In this document: positions 37,782 through 45,898 of the stretch, piece after piece
How positions within the stretch are numbered: position 1 is the first letter of the stretch
Layout: each line of letters starts with the position of its first letter
Origin: Allosphingosinicella indica
Lineage (GTDB): Bacteria; Pseudomonadota; Alphaproteobacteria; Sphingomonadales; Sphingomonadaceae
Reading direction: 5' to 3'
DNA: 64,000 nucleotides
Assembly: GCF_900177405.1 (NCBI RefSeq)
Contig: NZ_LT840185.1
Span: 496,001-560,000, forward strand
Translations under genes and position numbers: made by a program
The notes under the pieces: generated by a model
Database searches by the model: none
Seen by the model: only the letters and a program-made list of their open reading frames with translations
What the model was told of the DNA's origin: nothing

Positions 37782-38264
37782 ATGGCCGACGCCCGCATTT
37801 TCGCCGATCTGAAGGCGGACCACGATCGCCACCGCGAGCTTCTGGCGCGCATTGCCGAAACCAGCGGCGACACGCCCGAGCGGCGCGAATTATTCGAGAA
37901 TTTCCGCATCGAAGTTTCGGCGCATGCCGCGGCGGAGGAGGAGTCGCTCTATGCCGCGATGCTCGCCAAGCCCGATCTGCGCGACGAAGCTCGCCATTCA
38001 GTGTCCGAGCATAAGGAAGTCGACGATCTGCTCGGCGAGCTGATGGACATAGAGATGAGTTCGGGCGCGTGGCTGACCAAGTTCAAGGAAATGCGCCATC
38101 GCTACGAGCATCATATCGACGAGGAAGAGGAAGAGATGTTCCCCGCCGCCGCCGAGGATCTCCCCAAGGCCGAGCAGGATCGGCTCGCCAAGATATTCGA
38201 GGATCGCAAGCCCAAGGAACTCGAGCTGGCCGAAGAAAATTCTCCGGGCGACGATCGGGACTGA
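37782..38264 (+). CDS. Hemerythrin HHE domain protein
   Basis: A 160-residue four-helix hemerythrin-like protein. Iron-ligand candidates are H14, H48, E52, H77 and H110/H111 with acidic partners (SAHAAAEEESLYAAM and HHIDEEEEEMFP). Such proteins bind a di-iron centre and sense or scavenge O2, NO or iron. It has AAGGAGGG upstream. It sits between the radical SAM and UdgX genes and could share their transcript; a link to oxygen-sensitive iron-sulfur proteins is speculative. Confidence 0.88.
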   Translation: MADARIFADLKADHDRHRELLARIAETSGDTPERRELFENFRIEVSAHAAAEEESLYAAMLAKPDLRDEARHSVSEHKEVDDLLGELMDIEMSSGAWLTKFKEMRHRYEHHIDEEEEEMFPAAAEDLPKAEQDRLAKIFEDRKPKELELAEENSPGDDRD

Positions 38265-38286
38265 ATGCGACCACTAAAGCCGTCTC

Positions 38287-38352
38287 GTTCCCCGGCGAAA
38301 GCCGGGGTCCAGTCTTCCGGTGAATGCTGGGCCCCGGCTTTCGCCGGGGAAC
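38287..38352. repeat. Palindromic intergenic repeat, family B
   Basis: Long inverted arms (left GTTCCCCGGCGAAAGCCGGG, right CCCGGCTTTCGCCGGGGAAC) around a GC-poorer centre, each arm itself a small hairpin. The right edge lies five bases from the start codon of the udgX fusion and its GGGGA can act as ribosome-binding site. This is a common sphingomonad intergenic element type; only one full copy is seen here. Confidence 0.8.
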
Positions 38353-38356
38353 AGGC

Positions 38357-39811
38357 ATGCGCACTGTAACCCTCACGGCCGAGGACGATTTTGACGGCTG
38401 GCGCGACGCGGCGCGCGCGCTGGCGCTGGCCGGCGCCGATCCGCAGGAAGTGATCTGGCAGGTCGGCGGCGCGACCGGCGATCTGTTCGCCGACCCCGCC
38501 TCCGCGCCGTCGGCGCCAGCCGGCGCCTTCTCCGTCCCGCGCGGCTTCGTCGATCTCGCGTCGGCGGCGATCCTTCATCGCGATGCCGAGCGGTTTGCTT
38601 TGCTCTACGCGCTGCTCTGCCGCCTGCGCGAGAATCCCAAGGCGCTCGAGGACCGCGCCGATCCCCTACTTCGCCGCATCGAGGGCATGGCGAAGGAAGT
38701 GCGGCGCGATCTCCACAAGATGCATGCCTTCGTCCGTTTCCGCGAAATGGACGACGGCGAGGGCGGCGTCCGCTACGTCGCCTGGTTCGAGCCCGACAAT
38801 CACATCGTCCGCCGCGGCGCGGGCTTCTTCGCGCGGCGCTTCGCGAGCATGGCCTGGTCGATTTTGACGCCCGAGCTTTCGGCACATTGGGACGGTGCGG
38901 CGCTCAGCTTCTCGCCTGGCGCGACGCGGGCCGATGCGCCCGAGGGCGATCCGATCGAGGAGACGTGGAAGACTTATTACGCCTCGATCTTCAATCCGGC
39001 GCGGGTGAAGGTGAAGGCGATGACCAAGGAAATGCCGAAGAAATATTGGAAGAATATGCCCGAAACCGCGTTGGTAGGCGGGTTGATCGCAGGAGCGCAG
39101 GCGCGCGAGACGGAAATGGTCGCACGATCGGAGACCAAGGTCGCCGCACAGGCGGCAGGCGTGGTGGAAGCGAAGACGGCCGAGCGCGCGATCGAGCCGG
39201 GCGGCAATGCGCTCAAGGCCTGGGAAGCGCTGATGGAGGAAGCGCGCGGCTGCCGGCGCTGCCCGCTGTGGCAGCCCGCGACGCAGACCGTGTTCGGCGA
39301 AGGCCCACTCGACGCCGCCATCCTCTTCGTCGGAGAGCAGCCGGGCGATCAGGAGGATCTGGCGGGACGCCCGTTCGTCGGCCCCGCGGGGCAGCTCTTC
39401 GATCGCGCGCTGGCGGAAGCGGGCGTCGATCGCGCCGCGACCTACGTCTCCAACGCGGTCAAGCATTTCAAATATGAGCAGCGCGGCAAGCGGCGCATCC
39501 ACTCCAAGCCCAACGGCGCCGAAGTGGAGGCGTGCCGCTGGTGGATCGAGCGCGAGCGCGAACTGATCCGCCCCCCGGTGACGGTCGCGCTCGGCGCCAC
39601 CGCGGCGCTGTCGCTGTTTCGCAAGCAGGTCACCATCACCCGGATGCGCGGCCAGCCTCACGTTCTCGCCGACGGCAGCGAGGCATGGGTGACGGTCCAC
39701 CCCAGCTTCCTGCTCCGCATCCCCGAAGAGGACCGCAAGCGCACCGAATATGCCCGCTTCGTCGAGGATCTCGCGCGGATCGGAGCGCGGGCGAAGGAGC
39801 TGGCGGGCTAG
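38357..39811 (+). CDS. udgX: DUF4130-UdgX fusion, uracil-DNA-binding glycosylase
   Basis: A 484-residue two-domain protein. Residues 1-240 match DUF4130, a putative DNA-repair domain. Residues about 280-484 are a UdgX-type family of uracil-DNA glycosylase: motif GEQPGDQEDLAGRPFVGPAG (327-345), the UdgX-specific loop GKRRIH with H382, and HPSFLLR (448-454). In mycobacterial UdgX the histidine of KRRIH forms a covalent bond with the abasic sugar. C299, C302 and C393 are likely iron-sulfur cluster ligands. ATG 38357 was chosen; GGGGA from the preceding palindromic repeat is the only ribosome-binding site. It is associated with the radical SAM gene upstream. Confidence 0.9.
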   Translation: MRTVTLTAEDDFDGWRDAARALALAGADPQEVIWQVGGATGDLFADPASAPSAPAGAFSVPRGFVDLASAAILHRDAERFALLYALLCRLRENPKALEDRADPLLRRIEGMAKEVRRDLHKMHAFVRFREMDDGEGGVRYVAWFEPDNHIVRRGAGFFARRFASMAWSILTPELSAHWDGAALSFSPGATRADAPEGDPIEETWKTYYASIFNPARVKVKAMTKEMPKKYWKNMPETALVGGLIAGAQARETEMVARSETKVAAQAAGVVEAKTAERAIEPGGNALKAWEALMEEARGCRRCPLWQPATQTVFGEGPLDAAILFVGEQPGDQEDLAGRPFVGPAGQLFDRALAEAGVDRAATYVSNAVKHFKYEQRGKRRIHSKPNGAEVEACRWWIERERELIRPPVTVALGATAALSLFRKQVTITRMRGQPHVLADGSEAWVTVHPSFLLRIPEEDRKRTEYARFVEDLARIGARAKELAG

Positions 39812-39812
39812 G

Positions 39813-40235
39813 TCAATAATTCTCCCACAGGCCCGGCGTCGCCAGTTCGAGCACATGGCCGTCGGGATCCTCGAAATAAAGGCTGCGGCCGCCGCGCGGC
39901 CAGTTCATCTCGCCGCGGATCGGCACGCCGGCATCGGTGAGCCGGGCGTGCCAGGCATCGTAGCTTTCCGCCGCGATCGCGAACGCCATGTGGAGCGGGC
40001 CGCTGCCGTCGTGGCCGGGGACGATACCGTTCGGCCCCGGCATGTTGTCGCGCGAGGCGCCGCGCAGGAAGACGAGCAGCACGCCCTGCCGCCCGGCGTC
40101 GAACGCCGTCAGCCGTTCGGTCTCCAGCATCGGCGCCAGCCCCAGCACATCGCGGAAGAACGCTACCGACCGCGCCATGTCGTCGACATAGAGCGCGGTT
40201 TCGAGCAGTCCGTCGATGCGCGGGGCCGCGCTCAA
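39813..40235 (-). CDS. VOC family protein
   Basis: A 140-residue glyoxalase/dioxygenase-superfamily protein with paired beta-alpha-beta-beta-beta units. Metal-ligand candidates are in LETALYVDDMARSVAFF, the histidine of GPLHMAFAI and the acidic residue of FEDPDGHVLELAT. The activity is unknown. The stop is one base from the stop of udgX on the other strand, and its ATG overlaps the stop of the oxidoreductase gene upstream by four bases, so it is in an operon with it. Confidence 0.88.
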   Translation of the reverse strand: MSAAPRIDGLLETALYVDDMARSVAFFRDVLGLAPMLETERLTAFDAGRQGVLLVFLRGASRDNMPGPNGIVPGHDGSGPLHMAFAIAAESYDAWHARLTDAGVPIRGEMNWPRGGRSLYFEDPDGHVLELATPGLWENY

Positions 40236-41227
40236 AGCTTCACCAGCATCTTGCCCGTATTGCCGCCGCGGAAGAGATCGAGGAATGCGTCGGGCGTCGC
40301 CTCCAGCCCGTCGCGCACCGTCTCGCGGCTCTTCACCGCGCCGCTCGCGATCCAGCCGCCCATTTCCTGATGAAAGGCAGGAAAGTCGCGGATGAAATCG
40401 GTGTAGATGAAGCCCTTCACTGCGATCCGGGCGGAGATGATGCGCATGATGTAGCGAAAGCTCTGCGGCTCGGCGGCATTATAGGCGTCGATCATGCCGC
40501 AGATCGCGAAGCGGGCATTCTGCCGCGCGGCGGCGAAGGCGGCATCGAGATGCTCGCCGCCGACATTGTCGAAATAGACGTCAATCCCGTCGGGCGCGGC
40601 CTGCGCCAGTCCTTTGACTATCGATCCCGCCTTGTAATCGACTACCTGGTCCGCGCCCAGCGACCGGACGAATTCGCATTTGTCGGCGCCGCCCGCCGAT
40701 CCGATCACCGTCATGCCCTTGGCCTTGGCGATCTGGACGACCGCCGACCCGACCGCGCCCGCCGCGGCGGAGACGAACACCACGTCTCCCGCCTTCGCCT
40801 CGGCCACACGAAGCAATCCGAAATAGGCGGTGCCGCCGGTGAGGCCGAGATTGCCGAGCCATTGCTCGTCGCCCACGCCGATCGCGGGGAGCTTGTTGAA
40901 CGCCGCCGCCGGCGCCGCCGCGCCCTCGCGCCAGCCGAGCATGTGGAAGACCGTATCGCCATCCTTGAAATCAGGCGAGCGCGATTCGACGACCTTGCCG
41001 ACCGCCCCGCCCTCGAGCGGCGCGCCGACCTGGAAGGGCGGCACGTAGCTCTTCACGTCGTTCATCCGCCCGCGCATGTAAGGATCGACCGACAGCCACT
41101 TGTTCTCGACCCGCACCCAGCCGTCCTGCAGATCGTCGAGCGGCAGATCCTTCAGCTCGAAATTGTCGGACGTCGGCATGCCCTGCGGGCGGGATTTCAG
41201 ATGCCAGGCGCGGGTGGTTGCGGTCAT
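40232..41227 (-). CDS. NADP-dependent MDR oxidoreductase (CurA-like)
   Basis: A 331-residue zinc-independent medium-chain dehydrogenase/reductase. It has VDPYMRGRMNDVKSYVPPF typical of curcumin/leukotriene B4 reductase-type enzymes, the cofactor motif AAAGAVGSAVVQIAKA and DVYFDNVGGEHLD. It should reduce alpha,beta-unsaturated carbonyls with NADPH. ATG 41227 has AAGGAG seven bases upstream and starts the conserved N-terminus. It is cotranscribed with the VOC gene. Confidence 0.9.
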   Translation of the reverse strand: MTATTRAWHLKSRPQGMPTSDNFELKDLPLDDLQDGWVRVENKWLSVDPYMRGRMNDVKSYVPPFQVGAPLEGGAVGKVVESRSPDFKDGDTVFHMLGWREGAAAPAAAFNKLPAIGVGDEQWLGNLGLTGGTAYFGLLRVAEAKAGDVVFVSAAAGAVGSAVVQIAKAKGMTVIGSAGGADKCEFVRSLGADQVVDYKAGSIVKGLAQAAPDGIDVYFDNVGGEHLDAAFAAARQNARFAICGMIDAYNAAEPQSFRYIMRIISARIAVKGFIYTDFIRDFPAFHQEMGGWIASGAVKSRETVRDGLEATPDAFLDLFRGGNTGKMLVKL

Positions 41228-41316
41228 CGAGGGGCTCCTTTCGCTTTGCTCCGGTTTCGCGGCAAAGCAGCGCAGAGTCAAAGATCCGTGGCATTACGCA
41301 ACGCAACCTCGCCAAC

Positions 41317-41345
41317 GAAAAGGGCCCGGCACGACGGCCGGGCCC
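41317..41345 (-). terminator. Rho-independent terminator of the DUF2171 gene
   Basis: On the minus strand GGGCCCGGC (41337-41345) and GCCGGGCCC (41322-41330) pair around a six-base loop and are followed by TTTTCG. A second GC-rich hairpin lies between it and the stop codon (about 41354-41381). Confidence 0.7.
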
Positions 41346-41392
41346 AGTCGGTACGGGCGCGCCGTCAGGGCGCGCCCGATGTATCGGCGTTC

Positions 41393-42475
41393 TCAGTACG
41401 TGCCCGAGAAGCTGCGATTGAGGATACCGGGGCCGCCGCGACCCTGATCCTCGCGTTCGAAGAGCGCGCGATTGCGGTCTTCGTCGCGCCAGGCGGTCTT
41501 GGCTTCCTCGGCGGTCTTGCTGACCGTCACCTTGTCGTCGACGCTCTCGATCCAGCTGCACGGGATCGAATGGTGGCGGCCGCCGGCGTCCTGATCGTTC
41601 TTGGTCAGGATGATGCGGTCGCCGCGCACCTTGTCGACGGTGCCGACATGCTGGCCGTCGGAGCCGATGACCTCCATATGCTCGTTCACCTTGCCGAGCT
41701 GGTCGCGCTGGCCCTGCCGGCGCGTGCGCCACGTGCCGAATTCCTGCTCGAACTTCGACTGATGCTCGCGGCGATAGTCGTCATAGTCGCGGTCGAGCTC
41801 TTCGATGCGGCTCTTGCGCCATGCGCTATAGTGCGGATCGTGCTGCGAGCCCGAACGGCCCGACGACCGCTCATAGCCCTCATAATCCTCGCTGTAGGTA
41901 GGGTATCCGCGATAGCTCGACCCGCCGACCGGCGCGGATTGCGGGTGCGCGGCATGGGTGCCGGTCGATCCGGCATCAATGCGGTCGAAACGGCGTCCAT
42001 CTTCATATCCGCTGCTGGCGAAGCCGCCGGCTCCGGTGCTATAGCCGCGGTTGTTGCCGCCCCAGGTATCACCGCCACCGCCGATCGAGCCGTAGCCGCC
42101 GGGTGCATCGCGCTCGCTGGCGAAGCGATCGTCGTCGCTCCAGCCGCGCTGGTTGCCGAAGCCGCCGGTGTCGTAATTGCCGCGATAGCCGTAGTCGGCC
42201 GACGCATATCCGCGGGGTCCGTAATTGCCGTAATTGTTGTCGCGGCGGCCAGCATAGCCCTGCTCGCGCTCCCAACGACGCTCGTCGATCTCGCGGCGGC
42301 GCTGCGCATCGTCGTCACCGAACCACGATTTGATCTCGTCGCCCGCGCGGTCGAAGAAGCCGCGATCGTCGTCGCGGCCGTAACCGCGATAATGCTCGCT
42401 CCGCTGGTGGCCGCGGTCCGCATGGTCGCGCCATCGATGATCGCCGCCGCGGTTGGGGTCGCCACGATATGCCAT
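41393..42475 (-). CDS. Gly/Tyr/Asp-rich DUF2171 protein
   Basis: A 360-residue protein. The N-terminal two thirds are low-complexity, rich in Gly, Tyr, Arg, Asp and Ser (RGYGRDDDRGFFDRAGDE, GNYDTGGFGNQRGW, GGGGDTWGGNNRGY), predicted disordered. The C-terminal about 100 residues contain a DUF2171 domain (EVIGSDGQHVGTVDKVRGD through CSWIESVDDKVTV), a PRC-barrel-like fold. There is no signal peptide. ATG 42475 has AAGGAG upstream. It may be a stress or envelope-associated protein; the function is unknown. Confidence 0.78.
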   Translation of the reverse strand: MAYRGDPNRGGDHRWRDHADRGHQRSEHYRGYGRDDDRGFFDRAGDEIKSWFGDDDAQRRREIDERRWEREQGYAGRRDNNYGNYGPRGYASADYGYRGNYDTGGFGNQRGWSDDDRFASERDAPGGYGSIGGGGDTWGGNNRGYSTGAGGFASSGYEDGRRFDRIDAGSTGTHAAHPQSAPVGGSSYRGYPTYSEDYEGYERSSGRSGSQHDPHYSAWRKSRIEELDRDYDDYRREHQSKFEQEFGTWRTRRQGQRDQLGKVNEHMEVIGSDGQHVGTVDKVRGDRIILTKNDQDAGGRHHSIPCSWIESVDDKVTVSKTAEEAKTAWRDEDRNRALFEREDQGRGGPGILNRSFSGTY

Positions 42476-42703
42476 ATGAGATCTCCTTCGCATCTGGGCG
42501 CGCGCCAAGGGGGAAGCGCGCGTCGGAATCGAAACGATGGATGAGAGCTCGCGTTCCACCGTGCGCGCCGGATCGTTGGGGTACGGAGCCGAAACGAAAG
42601 CGTGTGATTTCAAGGCTCTGCAAGGCGCGCGGCGCGGCCGGAAACAGGCCGTTGCATCGCGGCATTCGCGCCGCTATTGGGAGCGCCTGTCGCCCTTGGG
42701 CGC

Positions 42704-42779
42704 GGGGCCGTAGCTCAGATGGGAGAGCGCTGCAATCGCACTGCAGAGGTCAGGGGTTCGATTCCCCTCGGCTCCACCA
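42704..42779 (+). tRNA. tRNA-Ala (CGC)
   Basis: A 76-base cloverleaf including encoded CCA. The acceptor GGGGCCG pairs with CGGCTCC with one G-T pair. The D arm contains TAGCTCAGATGGGAGAGC. The anticodon loop ATCGCAC lies between CTGCA and TGCAG, giving anticodon CGC. The T arm is GGGTTCGATTCCC. Confidence 0.96.
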
Positions 42780-42805
42780 GACCTCGCGATCGTTAAGAGC
42801 AGACG

Positions 42806-43558
42806 ATGAGCGAGCTTCCCGATCCCATACCTGCCGCCACGCTGGTGGTTATGCGTCCCGCTGCGGCCGCTCCCGAGCTGTTGATGGTCGAGCGCGCAGG
42901 CACGATGGCCTTTGCCGCGGGTGCTTTGGTGTTTCCCGGCGGGCGGATCGACCCGGGCGACCATGATGCTGCCGCCGCGCTGCTCCCCAGCGTCCCAGAC
43001 GGGGCGGCGCGCATCGCCGCGATCCGCGAGACGATTGAGGAGGCGGGGATTGCCGTCGGCCTCACCCCCCAGCCCGATGAAGCGACCAGCGCACGATTGC
43101 GCGACCAGCTTGACGACGGCGTTCCGTTCCTGGCGCTGCTTCGCGATGCCGGGCTGGACGTCGATGCCGCCGCGCTCACCCCCTTCGCGCGCTGGTGCCC
43201 CAATTTCCGCGAGACGCGGCGGTTCGATGCACTTTTCTTTCTCGCCGAAGCCCCGGTCGGCGCCGTCGCCACCGCCGATGAGGGCGAATCCGTGCGCCTG
43301 TTCTGGGCCAGCGCGGAGGCGATATTGGCGGACGTGGACGCCGGCCGCGCGCACGTCATCTTCCCCACCCGCCGCAACCTCGAGCGGCTCGCGCTCTTCG
43401 CCTCGATCGATGCGGCGCGCGCCGACGCCGCCCGCCATCCCGTCCAGCAAATCACCCCCTGGGTCGAGGAGCGCGAGGGCGAGCCGCACGTCTGCATTCC
43501 CAAAGGCATCGGCTATCCCGTGACGAGTGAGCCGCTGACCACCGCGCGCCGCCGCTGA
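42806..43558 (+). CDS. NUDIX hydrolase
   Basis: A 250-residue protein with a NUDIX box spread around GGRIDPGDHDAA and AIRETIEEAGIAVGL (the REx2EE core). A long insertion between GG and the REx2EE helix is typical of the larger NUDT7/NUDT19-like group. It would hydrolyse nucleoside-diphosphate-linked compounds such as CoA or ADP-sugar derivatives. It starts 27 bases after tRNA-Ala and 36 bases before the extensin-like gene, and could be cotranscribed with both. Confidence 0.88.
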   Translation: MSELPDPIPAATLVVMRPAAAAPELLMVERAGTMAFAAGALVFPGGRIDPGDHDAAAALLPSVPDGAARIAAIRETIEEAGIAVGLTPQPDEATSARLRDQLDDGVPFLALLRDAGLDVDAAALTPFARWCPNFRETRRFDALFFLAEAPVGAVATADEGESVRLFWASAEAILADVDAGRAHVIFPTRRNLERLALFASIDAARADAARHPVQQITPWVEEREGEPHVCIPKGIGYPVTSEPLTTARRR

Positions 43559-43594
43559 AGGAGCCGAACGCGCGTCTCGCGCGTCTCTCCCGCC

Positions 43595-44323
43595 ATGCGC
43601 CCGCTCCGCTGGATCAAGACCGCCATCCTCTTCGCCCTGTTCGGTTTCGGCGCGCTGCTGCTCTACGGCTATGCGCGCAACCATCCCGAAGACCTGCCGT
43701 GGACCGCGCTCGACCTCACCCAGCCGGTCGGCATGTTCACCGGCCGCAAGCTCGTCGCGCTCGGCGATGATCCCGCCCAATGCCGCGCCTTGCTCGGTCA
43801 GGCGGGCGTGCGCTTCACCGCCCTCCCCGCGCGCACCGACGGCCCGCAATGCGGCTATGCCGATGCGGTGCGCCTGCGCGACGGTGGCTCGCTCACCATC
43901 GGCTATGCGCCCGCCGATCTCGGCACGCGTTGCGCCGTGAGCGCTGCGCTCGCGCTGTGGGAATGGCACGTCGTCCAGCCCGCCGCGCAGAAGCATTTCG
44001 GGCGCAGCGTCGAGCGGATCGAGCATTTCGGCAGCTATTCGTGCCGCCGCCTTTACGGCCGCTCGGAGGGCGGGTGGAGCGAACATGCCTCGGCCAATGC
44101 GGTGGACATCGCGGCCTTCCGCCTCACCGGCGGGCGCCGGGTGAGCGTCGTCAACGACTGGACCGGCGATGCCGACGAAGCCGCCTTCCTCCGCGAAGTC
44201 CGCGACGGCGCGTGCAAGCTGTTCGCGACGGTGCTCTCCCCCGATTACAATGCCGCACACCGCGACCATTTCCACTTCGACCAGGCGGCAAGAGGCGCGA
44301 CCGGATGGCGGGGGTGCCGTTAA
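43595..44323 (+). CDS. Extensin family protein
   Basis: A 242-residue protein with one N-terminal membrane anchor (AILFALFGFGALLLYGYA) and a C-terminal extensin-like domain. It includes FGSYSCRRLYGR, SEHASANAVDIAAF and DYNAAHRDHFHFD. The histidine and aspartate set (SxHxxxxAxD, H-x-D-H-F-H) resembles the peptidase fold found in bacterial LAS/DD-carboxypeptidase relatives, so a periplasmic cell-wall role is possible. Its actual activity is not established. It follows the NUDIX gene at 36 bases. Confidence 0.85.
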   Translation: MRPLRWIKTAILFALFGFGALLLYGYARNHPEDLPWTALDLTQPVGMFTGRKLVALGDDPAQCRALLGQAGVRFTALPARTDGPQCGYADAVRLRDGGSLTIGYAPADLGTRCAVSAALALWEWHVVQPAAQKHFGRSVERIEHFGSYSCRRLYGRSEGGWSEHASANAVDIAAFRLTGGRRVSVVNDWTGDADEAAFLREVRDGACKLFATVLSPDYNAAHRDHFHFDQAARGATGWRGCR

Positions 44324-44338
44324 AAACGCTACCCAACC

Positions 44339-44510
44339 TTAGCCCCTCCCCTCGATGGGGAGGGGTTGGGGTGGGGTGGCGTCTCCGAAAAAGTGCCTTC
44401 ATCTCCACCGCCACCGCCACCCATGATCAGGTCGCCATGTCCCCCGGACATGGCTTTGGATTGCGGGGCAATCCAAGCCTGATCATCTCCCCCATCAAGG
44501 GGGAGGGCTT
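44339..44510. repeat. Nested palindromic intergenic region, family D
   Basis: The 370-base gap after the extensin-like gene holds several hairpins. CCCCTCCCC(CTCGAT)GGGGAGGGG-type arms lie near 44343-44365 and CTCCCCCATCAAGGGGGAG at 44487-44505. Between them is CATGTCCCCCGGACATG near 44437-44453, flanked by ATGATCAGG and CCTGATCAT in inverted order. No gene is visible in the gap. Confidence 0.65.
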
Positions 44511-44642
44511 TGAGGGCGCGTCGAGCCATGTCCTACATCCCGGTATTCTGCGATGATCAGCGCGTTCGGCTCTTTCCTATCGTCCGCTCCCCCATGCCCG
44601 CCGTTCCGCGCGCAAAGTCCGGGTGCTCAGTACCCCATGGTC

Positions 44643-44667
44643 AGTGCGAACATTGGGAACATTCGCG
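44643..44667. repeat. 25-bp intergenic repeat, family E copy 1
   Basis: Exactly the reverse complement of 52044-52068. It contains GAACATT twice, nine bases apart, with GCGAA and TTCGC at its ends. It lies in the non-coding gap before the isocitrate-lyase-like gene. Confidence 0.75.
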
Positions 44668-44693
44668 CGCTGCGCCTCATAGTCTCCGGGCGC

Positions 44694-45443
44694 TCACCCC
44701 ATCGCCGCGCGTGCCGCATGCTCCACCGCGTCCATCGCCATCCGCCAGGGCCCGGGTCCATGGCTCACCCGCGCGACGCCGAGTTCGGCCAGGCGCGCGA
44801 GGGCCGGCGTGGACGGCATCGCCATGATGTTGAGCGGCAGCGCGATCGCCTTTGCCGCCCGCGCGATCAGCGCCTCGTCGGCCAGGCCCGGCAGGAAGAT
44901 GCCGTCCACCCCGGCATCGGCGTAGGCCGCAGCGCGGGCGAGCGCCCCCTCCATCAGCCCCGCATGGCTCGCCGGATCGGCGCGTAGAAAGATGTCGATG
45001 CGCGCGTTGAGGAACATCAGCGGATCGGCATCGCGCGCCACGGCGAGCCGCTCAGCCTGCTTCGGCGTTTCGTAGAAGCCACCGGCGGGGATGCCGTCTT
45101 CCAGATTGCAGCCGATCGCGCCGGCGGCCGCCGCGGCGGCGACGCTGCGCGCGACATCCTCGGGCGCATCGCCATAGCCCGCTTCCAGATCGACGCTGAC
45201 CGGCAGATCGACCGAGTCGACAATGCGCTTGAGGTTCGCGATCGCCAGATCGAACGGCATCGCCTCACCATCCGCAAAGCCATGCGCCCCGGCCACCGAC
45301 CAGCTTCCGGTAGCGATCGCCTTGGCGCCCGCGCGCGCGATCGCCGCCGCGCTGCCCGCATCCCAGGCGTTGAACAGCAGGAGCGGATCGCCCCGGACAT
45401 GGAGCGCGCGGAACGCGTCGGCGCGGGGCTTGCGGTCGGTCAT
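44694..45443 (-). CDS. Isocitrate lyase/PEP mutase family protein
   Basis: A 249-residue TIM-barrel enzyme of the PEP mutase/ICL superfamily. It carries LLFNAWDAGSAAAIARAG, TGSWSVAGAHGFADGE, the metal-binding VSVDLEAGYGD and FLNARIDIF. Related proteins include oxaloacetate decarboxylase-like and 2-methylisocitrate lyase-like enzymes. The specific substrate is unknown. ATG 45443 has GGGAG six bases upstream. It is monocistronic by context. Confidence 0.87.
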   Translation of the reverse strand: MTDRKPRADAFRALHVRGDPLLLFNAWDAGSAAAIARAGAKAIATGSWSVAGAHGFADGEAMPFDLAIANLKRIVDSVDLPVSVDLEAGYGDAPEDVARSVAAAAAAGAIGCNLEDGIPAGGFYETPKQAERLAVARDADPLMFLNARIDIFLRADPASHAGLMEGALARAAAYADAGVDGIFLPGLADEALIARAAKAIALPLNIMAMPSTPALARLAELGVARVSHGPGPWRMAMDAVEHAARAAMG

Positions 45444-45542
45444 AGAAAACTCCCTCGAATCACACACCGCATGTAGCGGCGCGCGACCGAGGGAGCATTC
45501 CGCTTGTTGCGGTCAAAAGGCGGCGCGCGGGCCGCCCGGCAA

Positions 45543-45821
45543 TCAGCTGAGGTGCTTGGAGAGGTGCTTGTTCATCTCGAACATCGTCACCTTCTTGGCG
45601 CCGAAGATCTTCTCGAGCTTGTCGTCCGCCAGAATTTCGCGCTTGTTCTGCGGATTCTGGAGGTTGTTCTTGCGGATGTAATCCCAGACCTTACTGACGA
45701 CCTGGCTGCGCGGCAGCGGATCGGCACCCGTGATCGGCGCGAGATCCGCCGAGGGCTTCACCGGCCGCTGCAGGCCATTCTGCTTGCCCGAACCAGACTT
45801 CGTCTCAGTACCCTTGGCCAT
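45543..45821 (-). CDS. SWIB/MDM2 domain protein
   Basis: A 92-residue protein. After a basic Gly/Lys-rich N-terminus the SWIB domain covers residues 33-91: LPRSQVVSKVWDYIRKNN, then REILADDKLEKIFG and VTMFEMNKHLSKHL. SWIB domains are best known from eukaryotic chromatin remodellers. Short stand-alone versions occur in chlamydiae and many proteobacteria, where they are suspected nucleoid-associated proteins. GGAG lies near the ATG. Function unknown in this group. Confidence 0.92.
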   Translation of the reverse strand: MAKGTETKSGSGKQNGLQRPVKPSADLAPITGADPLPRSQVVSKVWDYIRKNNLQNPQNKREILADDKLEKIFGAKKVTMFEMNKHLSKHLS

Positions 45822-45898
45822 TGAGCCCTCCTATGTTTTCGCCGACTCGTAGAGCGCAAACGCGAATGCAATGCAACGGCCTGTCACGCGTTTTCGCT

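Noticed and set aside
40370-42544. A 724-codon open frame opposite the oxidoreductase and DUF2171 genes
   Set aside because: It crosses two real genes and their intergenic terminator, and its product is low-complexity hydrophobic sequence without family features.
44339-44510. CRISPR array or IS end in the repeat-rich gap
   Set aside because: The hairpins are all different and there are no regularly spaced identical repeats or transposase remnants.
44648-44660. LexA-like GAAC...GAAC in the family E repeat
   Set aside because: The spacing is five bases, not seven, and the motif is not in front of a gene start.
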